Shown here piece after piece: positions 24,365 through 36,794 of a stretch of DNA of 64,000 nucleotides. The DNA lies in assembly GCA_947846985.1 (NCBI GenBank), contig CANTUZ010000008.1, positions 24,385,352-24,449,351 on the forward strand, read 5' to 3'. Positions within the stretch are counted from its first letter, which is position 1. The number at the start of each line of letters is the position of its first letter. Made by a program: the position numbers and the translations under genes. This DNA comes from Fratercula arctica. Its lineage: Eukaryota; Chordata; Aves; Charadriiformes; Alcidae. The notes beneath the pieces were generated by a model, which did no database searches, was not told where the DNA came from, and saw only the letters and a list, made by a program, of their open reading frames with translations.

Positions 24365-24391
24365 TTATTTATCCAAACAATGGATAAATAA
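24365..24391. repeat. Perfect inverted repeat (11-bp stem, 5-base loop)
   Basis: TTATTTATCCA at 24365-24375 pairs exactly with TGGATAAATAA at 24381-24391 around a five-base loop. The stem is AT-rich, so its stability is modest. No associated element was recognised. Confidence 0.85.
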
Positions 24392-27300
24392 GAAATGGAT
24401 GTTGAGGGACTAACTAATTGATTTGGAAGAAGTGTAGGATGTTTAAAAGGTAAGACTTTCAAGGTGGAGTTGTTGGACCTTAAATGATGCACGACCATAA
24501 ATGATAAATATAGGTCAAAAAATGAATCCCATGGAAGTATCTAATGGAAAAGAATATTGTCTGGATACTTAGTATAGAGACAAAGTATATGTTAGCTAGG
24601 AGAGAGTTCATGTGCAAAGCTACAGCATTTCTTGAAATACACTTGGAGGGTATAAAGAAAAATGCACACTATTTCAATAGATATTAAGTAGTTATAACAT
24701 ATTTCTTCACTTGAACGTGATTGTATTAGTCATCCATTTGGATACATTCAGAAAGAGCCATCGTGCCAGTCTAGTTCTTTAATTTGGAAATGTAACGTGA
24801 CTTTAAATGATGTATTGAATCAGTGGAGGAAAACATATTCTCAGTTTAGACAGTGCACAGTAAAAGAAATAAAAGTTTTTTATATATTGTATCTTTTTTT
24901 GGGTGGAGGGGGAGCAATGAAGAGGAAAAGCATTTCAATCAGAGTAAATTGTTAATAAGTTCCTTCCTAGCAAACTTATCTATTTGAAAGACATTAATTT
25001 GTATGGACATAACAAACGTCCAGGCTTCAATGGCCAACGAAAAACATATTCTCAGTTATGGAAGCATTTGGCAATTGATAATCGTGTTGTGAATTTCTCA
25101 TTTTGATGTGCAGAATTAGTTTTTTACAGTTTACTGTAGTCAGAGGAGCTATTTCTGAAGTAGAGTTGAGATTGCAGTTCAAAATACATAATATTTATTG
25201 TTAATCCTTTACTATTAATTTAGTGGTAAAAACTGGAGGATGCCTGACTTCCAGGTGTGTCTTACAATAAAGGTGGAGTAGCCTGAAGTGGCTTTATTGA
25301 AAAGAGAAACCTATTCAGTACCATCTTGTTTTGATCTCCTATTATGTTATGCTTTCTTCTGGTCACATTCCAGTGTTACACTGAAAAATCAACCTTTATT
25401 ACCTACGTTTGAACAGTAAATACATAATTTTTTCAAGAATATATGTTATGAAAATCACCATAATATAGGAATTCCGTTACTACACAGTAGAGTCTCAATG
25501 TCTGTTTCAAAGATCAAGTGCAAATTAAGCTTTTTATCGTACATCTCCACCAGCCAGTAAAGAAAATACCACAGGGAAAATGGGCAAATGAAAATTATGA
25601 TATGCTAGATGAGTTAGAGTGGAAAGTAAGATGCCTCTTGTAGGAAAAGGCATCTCTGAAATGTAAAGCATTCTTGGACACCACAAGAGTAAATTTTGTT
25701 TTACATTTCTGCACTAGATTTTTTGCTACTGTGTTGGATGAACCTCTTGTTAGATATAAAGAGTAGCACTATTCCAGACTAACAGTTGAAAAATCATAGA
25801 TAATGGTAGTCAGCTTTCACAGGAAAAGCTCTTTGCTGTGGGAACATAATCCTGATTTAGATTTGAAAACCACGTACACAGAAGATCACGTAGGATGAAG
25901 GTCCTTTGCAAGATCATGTTTTTCAAAAAGAATAAAAGGACAGTTTGTTTCTTTCTCTTTTTTTGCAAAGTCAATGGCAAATGTCCTGTAAGGAAATGGA
26001 AGTTAAAGAAATTTGCTTATGCTGTAATGTCCAGAAGGTTAATTACTACATGTAGTAAGGGATCAGAAACAACACTGTGAAGCAATTTAAGTGAAAAATC
26101 ATGTTTGAAAACTGCATACTTTAGTTGTTTTTTGTTCTGTTTGCTTTGTATTAAAATAAGAAATACTGGACAAACTCCTGGTATTACAGCATTATTCTGG
26201 GTTTCCTAAGGCATCTGTCAAATTAATATACCCAGAAGGAAAAAAAAAGGTGGAATGCATTGAAAGCTAGCGATGCTGCTAACTCTGTGGAAAATAGCAA
26301 ATGATGTAAAGTCTCAGCATCACTTAGCATCAAGCAAAGTGAAAAGACAAAGGAATAAAAAAGATGCACAAGGCAAAAAAATTAAATACTTGCTGTATTT
26401 TTCTTCATGGTATTTTCAAATTCAAAATATTTTACATTTTTTTTTTTCAAATTAATCACCTTCATGTGACATTTGGAGGAAGAATTGGAGGTGATGAATC
26501 AAAGTGCAATGCGGTTGCACTTCGATTACTTGCAGTTCTTGTAGTAGACACAGGAGTTCTAGTTATCTAGCCATGCTGAGATGCTTGGATTGTGATGCTA
26601 AATTTCTCCTTCAACTGCCACATTGACTAAGGAGAAGTTAGGTGGTAGAAATCTATCTTAATTTCTGCTTCAAGCCTGCCTAAAGTAGGGTATCTCCCCC
26701 GAGAATCTGTGCTGTTCTTCCTGTGCTATTTCATTCTCATAAATTCTTCTTTAAGGTAGATTATGGCATCTACTGGGAAAGATAAAGTGCCTACAGTTAT
26801 AATGGTATGATAAAAATGCAAACAGACTTCTGTCTGAGATGGAAATAGATGGAAATAAATAGAAAGAAAATAAATACATAGGACACTTGCAATTTATGAA
26901 ATAGTTAGATCTGTGTGTGTGATATTTGCAGTAGCTTTGACCCTTCAGAGCTCATGTTTCTTTGAGAAAATATTAATATATGATACTTTTAAGAGATCAT
27001 ATAGTAGTAAATAATTTAGTTTGGAAAGTGTTCTCATTTCTCATGTGGTAGGATAACAGCATAACAAACACATGGAATCATTGTGGGTGGGAAATTGTAA
27101 TATTCTCTGTTGAGCTTCTTTTCTTTTCCTGTATTAGCTTAGGTTTTTGAATGACAGGAACGGAATTCAAATCTGTGTTTTATTGCCTATTCTCTTAAAT
27201 TTAAAGCAGTAATGACAGAGGTATACTGAAGGTTATTACGTAGAACATCTTAACTCTTCCACAGTGAGCTAGGCAGACGTTAAGAAACGACAGTACAATT

Positions 27301-28271
27301 ATAACTTTAATGAACTTTGTGAAGTACCTTGAAATCCCTGAAAATTAATCTTGTGGTAAACTAATGCTGCAATATAGTGAACTGAGATGACATACTGAAT
27401 TCAACGTTGCAGTTGATAAATACAGATTAATTTCTGTGGTAAATTGCAATTGGTCAGTTTTTTCTGTCTTCAGTTAAAACACGAAAACCAGAGTATCCAG
27501 ATATCTGTACATCAAGGGACACAGAAAAATAAATTAGATTCATAAGTGAACTTTGTAAGTTGGGTCCACTTTGATATGATAGAGAGAATCAAGTTGTAAT
27601 TTTCCCACAATACTTACTGTATGACAAACAGTAATTACTGTTGTTGGAGTGGATTTGAAGCAGAGTCAATGTATTTAGTAAAGTACTCTGAAGTAAAAAA
27701 TGTTAGTTTGTATAAGAACAAGGCACAGATAGAGATATTCACACCACTTACTTATAGGCATATAATTGTGTAAATTAAGCAGCTAATCTGTTGAGGCTTC
27801 TAATATAGTCAATAGATAGAAAGAAAGGAATTATAAATATGCCATCAGAGGGTCCAGCTCCAAAATCTCTGGCTTACAGTAGCTTTACCTGTACCAACGA
27901 ATAATGACTTAACTGGGTCTCTGCTAGGTCTTAACTGCTACTCTACAGACAGATCTGTCTGGCTTTATTCACAGGAAAGCTTCATTGAAATTGGTGAAAC
28001 TCCAATATCTGTGTACAGTCATTTCCTCAGTTTCTATTTCTTTGCTAGTCCACAGAGGATAGTATAGGTATTGTCTTGCTAACTAGTCCTTTCATTTCAA
28101 ACAACAACGATCTGTGCTTTTAGATGTATTCTAAAATTCAGATTCATATTTTGATTCTGCCAAGATAGGAGACATCACACTCCTAGAAGAATTTTTAGGG
28201 CTGGTACAAGAGGGAAATAGCAGAATTTATGCTTTGATGGATATTTTGTCTTTTTGTTTAGGTTGTTTGGG
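24392..28271. other. Gene-free AT-rich DNA
   Basis: I see nothing but AT-rich unique-looking sequence. A second inverted repeat, AGATGCCT with AGGCATCT, lies at 25629-25655, and a 10-bp tandem duplication AGATGGAAAT is at 26837-26856. No gene or transposon is supported. Confidence 0.6.
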
Positions 28272-28306
28272 ATTTTTAATTTTTTTATTTTTTTTATTTT
28301 TTATTT
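28272..28306. repeat. T/A low-complexity tract
   Basis: A run composed only of T and A, made of T blocks split by single or double A. Simple sequence with no fixed period. Confidence 0.85.
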
Positions 28307-29781
28307 CAAGAGAGATTATAATTAATGCAGTGACTAGGGTTGCTAAGATTTCAGCTCTTATGTTTCATAGATCTAAAGCCAACATTTTCAAACGTCTTTT
28401 CTCAAAATAACATGCCTTTTTGATCTCAATTTTATTCTCTGTTTTCAAAGAAAGCCACACCAGTGTGTGACGGGGAGCAGATGGAAGAAAATTCTATGAT
28501 TTTGATTGTGGCTGAGAGCAGATCTTCCCTGTCTTTTATGTGCAAGACTCTATTCAAGTCTGGTGCAATTCATAATGATGCTCTTATTCACAAGTGTTTT
28601 GCTATGATAGCACTGCATTTTGGTATTAGTAGGTTATATTGTCAAATCTAGCCTTTCATTATAGGTCCTGCTTCAGTATTGAAAAAGATAAGAAAATTAA
28701 ACTTTCTGAACTGTTGTATCAGAAAGAACCTTTTCTTCTTTCATGTAATATACCTTTCATTTCCTTCAAAAACTTGCTGGTGCTTATAGAATAAGATAGC
28801 ATTTTCTTTTTTTATACTGGTTGATGAAAGGTTAATGAGACAAAAGGTGGAAATGAGTGGGGTGAGGAGTGGTTTCAGTCTGTAGGTTACAGGAAAATAG
28901 AGCGCGGAGTCAAACTTGAAAAAGTAACAAATAAAGTTACAAAACCAAATAAAAAATAGCAAATAAAGTTAGTGGAGATGGCAGTATTTTTTATTTTCTC
29001 TGGAAATCTCTGTAGCTGAAATCTTAGAGTGGAACAGCATTGATAGCACCGACAGCAATTGCTATTGTTTCTCTAATTAGTAAAGAAATGTGTTTCTTTT
29101 ACCACCGTAGCTAATATTTCTAATTTATTCAGGTATATTAGAGAACCGACAAGGATGAGTAGTTGGTAGCCTCATTCTGTGTCTGTAACTGTAACGGTCA
29201 CTCTTGTGTCTGACCAGGAAAAAAGGGCTGTTACCATTTCAGTGGTTTGTGTCAGGGCTGTTATCATACCAGTAACTATTTAATATAAAGGTAGAGCATT
29301 TTCATCTTGTCCTTTCAGCAGGGAAGATCAGCTACTCATCTTTACAGCTAGTATCTAATAGAAGGTATATCCATGCAGTATTCTTAATTCCCTGTTGTTG
29401 TTCCTCTCAGACTGTGTGCTATATCAGCAATCAGGAGAGCATTTTATCAAGTGGTCCAGTTTCTATTAGCTGACAAATATTTGGCAGTGTCCTGCTATAA
29501 TCCCTGCTGTGTTCCAGTTGCTGGGTATAGTATGCTGCGCAGGAAAGTAATGTCGAGGAAAGTGAAAATTCGTTTATAAAAATGATCATATACGCTGTTT
29601 ACAAGCCTTGAGAGCAACTCTGTTATCCATTATAGCATTTAAAATATCATAGGAGAAGAGGCTTAGTAATGTTGAAAAGGAAGAACAAACAGCTTTGAAT
29701 GTGGTTCGTACATTTGCAAAAGTGGAAATGCTAACTCTGAGGTTAGGGTTAGTGATAAAACCACAGACTTGACATGCATAA

Positions 29782-29807
29782 AGAACTGATGTTCAGAACT
29801 GATGTTC
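29782..29807. repeat. 13-bp perfect tandem duplication
   Basis: AGAACTGATGTTC occurs twice in direct contact with no mismatch, consistent with a recent slippage event. Confidence 0.9.
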
Positions 29808-30553
29808 TGTCTTATCAATTGGCTTAACTTTTAGTTAAGCTTGTTTTTCCATAATCCTGACATCCTAGAAACGCAGTATTTGGAGTTCCTTCTTAAGAAC
29901 CGCTTGACTTGGATTTGATTTTTTTCCTGCTTCTCATCAAGTGCATGAAGATCAGAAATAACATATTTTTATAAAAAAAGTAAAAGGAAGGAGAAAGCTG
30001 AATTTTTTAAAATTTTATTTGGGAGACTTCTTTCATTGGAACAATCCAAAGCATTGGGGGATATGGAATATGGTTACAAGAAATGCACTTGCTGGTTTGA
30101 TGTACAGGACTTGCTTTGTGGAATGGTTTCTTTGGAGGGAAGGGGAAGGTGTCTCAGCTTTAATTTAGTTAGTTTGCATCACTCAGAACCCATATCAATA
30201 GCTTCAACTATCTTGGAGAAAAGTTTCAAAGATGTTCACTGTTTGTTGGAATACTAAATATGTTCTGTATTATTGCTTTCCTTTTGTATGGATAATTCAT
30301 TTTGAATGACATAGTGGAGTCTGCATTTTCCCTATTATTATGCCAAGTCGAAAGAATCCACAGCACAAATAAAATTGGAACTTTGAAGGTCAAATATATT
30401 TTAAAATGTGTTCTTCAAGAATATTTGTTGTTGCAGATAATGCGCAGAGAGGAACATATTCTGTTAGACAGAAATTTAATATTCTGTTTGGGGTACTGTA
30501 ATTTGTTGAAATTCCTGAGAGTCAAACACACTGTCTAAATGTCACTTACTGCA

Positions 30554-30599
30554 GAAAAAAAAATCCCAACAAAAACAAGCAAACAAAAAAAAAGAAAAG
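30554..30599. repeat. A-rich low-complexity tract
   Basis: A runs interrupted by C and G (CAAAAACAAGC-like words). It has no recognised retroposon upstream, so it is annotated only as simple sequence. Confidence 0.8.
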
Positions 30600-32612
30600 T
30601 AAGGGAAATGCATTTGAGAACATTTTATTACAATTCTATGTGCTTTCAAAAATTGTTTTTGTCAAGGCTTATAGAATAATTGGAATATAGTTGAAACCAG
30701 GCTTCTAATAGTAGTCTGTGATTAGCATATACCCTCAGTGTCCTCAGTAAGTTTTAAAGCTACCATAAATGTCTTTCTAAGTAGAAAAGGTTTGAATTTT
30801 TAATGTAGGAAGCAAACTTTGCCTGAGAAAAGTACTGCGGGATATTTTGTACACAATAATAACATCAGATCTATTTATTTTTTCCTTCATGGTTATCTTT
30901 CAGGGAGAAAATAGTCTGAAGGCAGAATCCTCATCTACTTCTCCAAGAAAACAAATCAAAACTTCGTAAAAAAAATTCATAGACACCCTTGTAAATAGAA
31001 ACTCAGTTTCTGGCCTCCTACCTGGATTGCTCCCAAATAGGGCAGAGAACGTCTTGGAGACAGGAAAGGTAATTAACATTTCTGAGAAGGCTGTATGCTC
31101 CAACAAAATACACTTTGCTTTGCTAAGATTTCTGATAGGGCTGTATCTTTTTCGGTCCCTCACCACCCTTATTTGTTACCCCAAGGGAATATTTCCCCTT
31201 CTCTGCAAGTAGTAGATTTAATGCTTTGGAAAGACTTCTGTATTCCTGACCAGACATTTAAAAACAGAGCTTGTTAGAAGCTTTCCAGCTCATTAAACAA
31301 ATTGAATTAACTTATTTAGTCCTCAGGCCTGGGGATGGCAAAATTCAGTTCTGTGGAGGTGGCAGCCTGGCCAATCTTCAGCCTCCCCTTCTGTGTGCTG
31401 CTTCTTTATGCCCAGCCTTTTTGGAGGGATGCCTAGCAGCTGCATGGTCTTTTTCCCCTGAGCTTCTCACACGGCCTCTGCTTTTATGGTGATTTTTGCT
31501 GTCCCATTTGAGGCCTTAGGCAACTGTCTTCTTTGCTGACTGTTAAAACTGATGCATGGGATCAGCCCTGTAATAAGGAATATTCTCCTAATAGAAAACA
31601 ATTATTTGAGATACCATGTGTGCTGGGAGAATATTTCTCAAGAAATGAAGGTGAATACCCAGCTTCCATGTAAATCTGTCTGTTATCACGTGTTAATTAA
31701 ATGTTTCTGTTGAGAAGGAACATATGGTAATGTTTGGTATCATGAAATAACTACTTGAAACAAACAAAAGGAATTGCTTTTCATTGCTGTATGTCTGCAT
31801 GCATGCACATTTTAAAGATACATTTTAATCAAATGTTTAAAATAAATGTAGATAACTGTGGCCTAGACAAAAGCTGACCCAGCCAAAAGCATTCTGAGCT
31901 TGTCACAAGATGGTGACATCATTCACAACATACAAATACATGCCTGCCAAAATTTTTCAAAACACAACAGCTGCAAGTTTTCTTTTAGATGAGAAGGTTA
32001 TTGAAATAATATCTTAAGGAAATTTGTAGCTGGGGGAGCTTCTATCACAAATGCTTCGGATATATCTTTAAAATATAGAATGAAACAAGTTTTTCTGTTA
32101 AACCATTTGTTAGTTAAAAGGCATAACAAATAACTAACATGGATTTAGCGAAACTATTTTACAAATCTATTTTTATTTAATTTGAGTACAAATAAAGGTT
32201 GTATGCTGGTGGAAATTTAAATCTTATTACAAAGATGGGGACTGACATTTCCTTTTAGGAGCACAGTAATTAAAATGTCTGAGACTCAGTACTTCATAAT
32301 AAGCAATATTATTACTCTGTTGTTTCTCTAGATTTTCACCTGGATGACCATTTCTTTTGGATTTTAAAATGCTAATTTCCCCAGCCATTTAGATTTATTT
32401 ATTGGCTGAGCATATACCTTTAAGTAAGACATCTGTAAATAAATTGGTTTTGCAGAAACTTCACACATGAAATCAAGATTTCATCAAAGCTCTGAACAAC
32501 TATGTGTATCCAAGTCATATTTGCTTCAGGTCATGGTTTTTATTCAAAGGAGTCTTGATGTATTTCATGGCTGACAGCATAGTCAAAACCAAAAAAATTC
32601 CATACTGAGCAC

Positions 32613-32660
32613 AGTCAGTGGTCTGTCTCGCCCATCAGTGTCTCCAACAGTGTAAAGGAC
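32613..32660 (+). repeat. Ancient amniote interspersed-repeat motif (copy 1)
   Basis: TCAGTGGTCTGTCTCGCCC followed by ATCAGTGTCTCCAACAGTG resembles a motif I know from old dispersed repeats of amniotes, of the form GGTCCATCTAGCCCAGTATCCTGTCTCCAACAGTG. I am not certain of the family name. A second, differently decayed copy is at 63775-63845 in this window, in the same orientation. It immediately precedes the GC-rich block. Confidence 0.5.
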
Positions 32661-32952
32661 AGGTGAGTCAGGAAGAATGTCAGATTGGACAGTTCCTGCT
32701 ATCCTTGTGTATTTGGCATAATTGGCAGGAGTTTGGTAGCAGGTGGACTGCAGGGACACATCTATGTGTGTAGGTCAGGGACTGTCCCAGTGCCAGAGAC
32801 ACCTGACTCTGCAATGGACCCACTGTGCACCAGAACTGAACCAGTCAGGGGAGTCTGTGGTGCCTCTGCAAACAAATATTTAAGAAAGAGCGGTAGCCAC
32901 TAGGCAGAAGAAATGTGGAGGTTCAAGAGACAATGCCGGAGCAGGAGGGACA

Positions 32953-33104
32953 CCTGAACAGGGGCAAAGGATAAAGAAGAAGCATACCTGGGCAGGAGGA
33001 ACAGTAGAGAAAGAGAGAGAGAGATGCTGAAGGAAAGGAGGAGAAACAGGACAGATGTCAGGGGTGCCTGAGCAGGGGCAGGCATAAGGAGCTGCCTGAA
33101 CAGG
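32953..33104. repeat. Four dispersed CCTGRRCAGG palindromes
   Basis: CCTGAACAGG at 32953-32962, CCTGGGCAGG at 32987-32996, CCTGAGCAGG at 33067-33076 and CCTGAACAGG at 33095-33104 share CCTG and CAGG arms around a two-purine centre. Flanking bases are also similar (A or G before, GGC or GGG after). They may be remnants of a decayed minisatellite or a cluster of protein-binding sites. The spacing of 34, 80 and 28 bases is not regular. Confidence 0.75.
33012..33024. repeat. Short (GA)n
   Basis: About six GA dinucleotides inside the purine-rich block. Confidence 0.8.
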
Positions 33105-33404
33105 GCTGCAGAGAAGGCATAGGAGAAGGTATAACCCCCAAGGGGAGAGTGGCCAGTGGAGCAACCCATACCAGAATAGTAGAGTAAGAATCGAGGAGCA
33201 GCAAAAGAAGAAGAACCATTGTTAATTTCAATTGATTAAATTGATTGGAATTTGCCAACTGTTTTGTTGCCTGTGACAGCATGCCCTTCCTTCTTCCTCA
33301 GCATCCAGAACTATTGTTTTAGTCATCTTAGAGGGTACGCCTCTGCCGAATTTGTTGAAGTTTTCTCTGAACATTCATTATGTTGTCCACTTGCAGCCTT
33401 CCCC

Positions 33405-34080
33405 TCTCCCCCTGAAGAGTCTCAGCCTGTTTTACAAGGCACCTATTCCATCTACTTGGAACTTTTAGTTGTCCTCCATGGGCCTTTTCTAAGTTGATTA
33501 CATCCTTTTCAGAGACGTCCATCCTTTCTGAGTTGACTAAACTTGCATTAAGCACTCAGTATGTGAATACAGCAAGATTTTATACAGTCACAAAATGAAG
33601 CACTTCATCTTGTTTTTCATACCCTTCTTGAATGCCATCTGATGATCTGTTGGCTTTTTTGGCTGCCACTGCCTGTTTGAGTCACTGATTTCAGAAAACA
33701 GGCAGTGATGATTCCAGTGTCCTTTTCTTAAGCTGTAACTGGCAATCCCAATTTGACTGTCATGCTGGCATGGTTTAGATTTTCCCTGTCTCTCCCTCCA
33801 CAGTGCATTCTCTTACACTAATCTACATGGAAGTTCATCTGCCGTGTTTTTCTCTGCTCACAGAGTTTGGTGACTTGAGTTCCTTGCTAGGGCATGGCAT
33901 TTGACTACCTGAAAGAGCATGATATCATCCACAGACTGCGAGATTTATTACTCTCTTCCTTCTCCAGGTCATTGATCAAGACGAATAAAGCTGCCTTTTC
34001 CTGCCCACTCACTTGTGCACACTCCTGACTCTTCCCCTCCTGATAACTGTCCCTTAGTCTGTATACTTTGCTTGATGCCT
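33405..34080 (-). mobile_element. Ancient CR1/L3-type LINE fossil, reverse-transcriptase end and 3' region
   Basis: Read on the plus strand, a colinear series of words follows the reverse complement of old amniote CR1/L3-like LINEs: GAAGAGTCTCAGCCTGTTTT, then GTATGTGAATACAGCAAGATTTTATA, TTGGCTTTTTTGGCTGCCACTGC, GGAAGTTCATCTGCCGTG, GTTTGGTGACTTGAGTTCC, GATATCATCCACAGACT and CTCCAGGTCATTGATCAAGA. On the minus strand, rc 33953-33976 reads INDLEKEE, the conserved step just before the reverse-transcriptase FADD box. Frameshifts and a stop follow, so it is dead. Divergence is much higher than in the CR1 tails of this window. Both ends are approximate, and the segment after 34000 is weakly supported. 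Confidence 0.72.
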
Positions 34081-35866
34081 TTGAAAAAGACCATAGAAGA
34101 GGACTTCAGGCCTGTGACTGCTTGATTTCTTTAATAATATAACCAAATAAAGCAAGATCTATGCAAATTGCAGATATATGTTATTGTATCCACTTCTAGA
34201 GCTACAATTTAATGGATTAAGCATTTACTATTTCATCATTATAACGAAGCTTTGCTTCTGATTTTTGTTAGAAGAGGCAGCACATGGACATGATTAAAGA
34301 AGCAAAAACCCTAAAGACATACTAGTTGAAGTTGAAGTACACAATTTATGCATTCCTAAAAGTATTTCTGACTAAAGTGGAATATGACTGTCAGAGCATA
34401 TCTTTAGGGGGGATTTTTTTCCTCCCAGTAGAATTAATTTGTTTAACAGAACTAGTTATAACATGATATGGAGAATATAATTTCCTGTCACACTTGGAAC
34501 AAATCTCAGTCAAGTAAAAATTTTATGATGATATACAGTTCTTAATAAAGGGAGAGAACCTTTGATGGAAGTACCTTTTATGTAAATTTTTTCATTCAGA
34601 GTCTTTTGTTGAATTACAGTAAACTGTAGTTTATAATTTATGTCATATATCATAGGAACAGTATACAGATAAGGTAAGAGATGAAAAGTTAGCCTGTTAA
34701 AACTAAAGAAGTTTGGCCACTGAGTGCAATGACCACCTTGACTGTCAGTGTTTGCAGAGATCGTTATGATACTCTCCCTGACTCTGAGGGATGGCAGCCA
34801 AGCCACTGAGGACAGTGATGTCTTTCCCCATGTCCTATTGCTATTCTAGCCAACAGGGATCATACTCATGTTTGCTTATTGAATATATTTTCTGCTCCAT
34901 CTTATTTGCTAACATTTCTGTGTAGGCAGCACTCAAAATTATTTCATATTTGATTTTAAAGTTATCTGATGTATCAACTTGTCACTTTAGAATAAAAATT
35001 TAAAAAGTGTGAAGCTATTAGGACAAAATTCAGCAACTTTAAAATATTCATCAAATTTAAAATCCCATCTGTTACTGTAAAATCACTACAAGTCCTACTG
35101 GTAACAGACCTTAACTCTTCAAATACTTGCTTTTGTATTTACAACTGAATGCTTATAGTATTGGGTTGCAAGAAAGCTGGACTTGTACTTTGCCACAGCC
35201 ACAAACTGAACAGGTATCAGAGTTATTTTATTTTATTTATGAGCTTCGTCAACAGGTCAATCTTCAGGATTCCAAGTTATTATAGCATGTAAACAGGCAC
35301 TCACTTCAAAACTGTATGCTATACACAGTACCTACTTGAATTTTCTTGTCTGCTGTTTTGACTGTAATTGTCTGGCTTGCTGCCGTTTCGTCTTTATCTG
35401 AATATTTGCATGTTTTCAGTATATGCTACACTGGAGCAACAGCTTACAAGAACAGAAAGCTTTTGCTGTCCTTGTAATATTGCAGAACTTATTACAGAAT
35501 ATAGTGGTTTTACTTGTTAGGGAAAATTGGCCCTCCTTCTCTACCTTATGCTTTCAGATATTTCTAAGTTCTCAGGACACTTCTTGCCAAAATGCAAATA
35601 AATACAGCATGACCATTTTTACAGATTTTCTTGAATATTTGACTGAAGTACTCTGCTTGTTTATGTGGTAGCTTTCTCACTTGTTATAAATTTTCCTAGT
35701 TCAAGGACTTGTTAAATCTTAATGGCATAGCTGCAGTGTAATCAGTAATATTATAATGATGCATACTAGCTGGGGAAGCTGGGGAATAGATCTCATGAAT
35801 TGAACTACTTGTACTCAGACACTCAAAGTAACCTGCAAAAGAACTCTTAAAGTCAATGTTCTTTTT

Positions 35867-35883
35867 AAAAAAAAAAAAAAAAA
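35867..35883. repeat. Poly-A run (17 bp)
   Basis: An uninterrupted run of 17 A after TTTTT. No retrotransposed sequence was recognised upstream. Confidence 0.95.
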
Positions 35884-36757
35884 TTCAGGAAAAATATCAA
35901 AATATGATTAAAATTTGTTTAAAATAATAAAAACCAGAATATTTTTTAAAAAATGGATAAAATAGAAGTTATCTAGAGGCCTTTATCTCTCTTTTTTGGT
36001 TTGATGTTAATTCTGAAAATTGTGCTACAAGTTCCGTGTTACAGCATCTGCAGTCTCTATGTATGTTGACATAACCACGAAAAGAAAAATATGGTCATGC
36101 ATGTGATTTTTTAAATTCATATGGAATTTTAAGCTTTATTGTGTAGTATAGTTGAGATTAAGTTGTCAGTTATTTGCCATAATTTATAATAAAAGCATGT
36201 AAGAATTGAGTTACAGACACACAAAAATCTTGCATGATGTCCCAGAAGACTTCAATTGACATTTAAAAAGTAGACTGATCCTGATGATTAACGTAACCTG
36301 TAGGAAAAGCCAGCATGCAGAATTGTGGCTTTTTCCATTTTTTGTTCATCCTTGTGCAGTGACATGTATGTTTCAATATGCTACTAATAAAACACACTTA
36401 AAACCACTTTTCGTATCTCAGTGTTTCTAAAAGACTAGATGTTTAAACGATTCTCTATAGTCCAGATAAACTAACAGTAATTTCATTGCTCAAACAAAAC
36501 CGAGTGTCTGATATCACTAAGTAGGTGGTAAGAGTAGATGACTTAGACCCAAGACTGAATCCTTTGTAAGAATTGCCTCTCTGCAGGAAGACATTAAAGA
36601 AAGCAGCAAATAGCCCTTATAATTTTGAAAATAAAACCTGAGAAAGTTGAGAGGTACATTCAGTACTCTCTGTGAAAGATGTTCTGTTCTCTGGCAATTT
36701 TAGTTATAATATTGTGTAGAATAACCAGATGTTTTTTCTAGATATTGGCATTAAGTT

Positions 36758-36794
36758 CAAACAAAAACAAAAAAACAACAACAACCAAAAAAAG
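36758..36794. repeat. A-rich CAA-type tract
   Basis: A runs broken by single C residues, including ACAACAACAACC. It is low-complexity sequence. Confidence 0.85.

Larger units (their letters stand above)
28307..32612. other. Gene-free AT-rich DNA
   Basis: No gene recognised. A perfect 13-bp tandem duplication lies at 29782-29807, followed by a hairpin of GCTTAACT with AGTTAAGC at 29822-29840. An A-rich tract spans 30554-30599. The stretch at about 31320-31500 is less AT-rich and carries a 73-codon open frame with no recognisable product. Confidence 0.55.
32661..33240. other. GC- and purine-rich block with palindrome cluster, unidentified
   Basis: This block is much richer in G and C than its surroundings, and from about 32880 it is strongly purine-rich on the plus strand. 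It contains a short GA repeat at 33012-33024 and four copies of the palindromic decamer CCTGRRCAGG, annotated separately. Minus-strand open frames across it are rich in Pro, Cys, Ser and Leu purely because of this composition. It could be a decayed LTR or other element, but no TG...CA termini, primer-binding site or polyadenylation layout was recognised. Confidence 0.45.

Noticed and set aside
29741..29752. GGTTAGGGTTAG, telomere-like
   Set aside because: Only two TTAGGG-type units. This is too short for an interstitial telomeric repeat and is expected by chance.
32880..33169. Overlapping Pro/Cys/Leu-rich minus-strand open frames with signal-peptide-like starts
   Set aside because: The repeated CPCSG-type words come from the CCTGRRCAGG palindromes and the purine-rich composition. 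Two different frames look equally protein-like, which argues against either.
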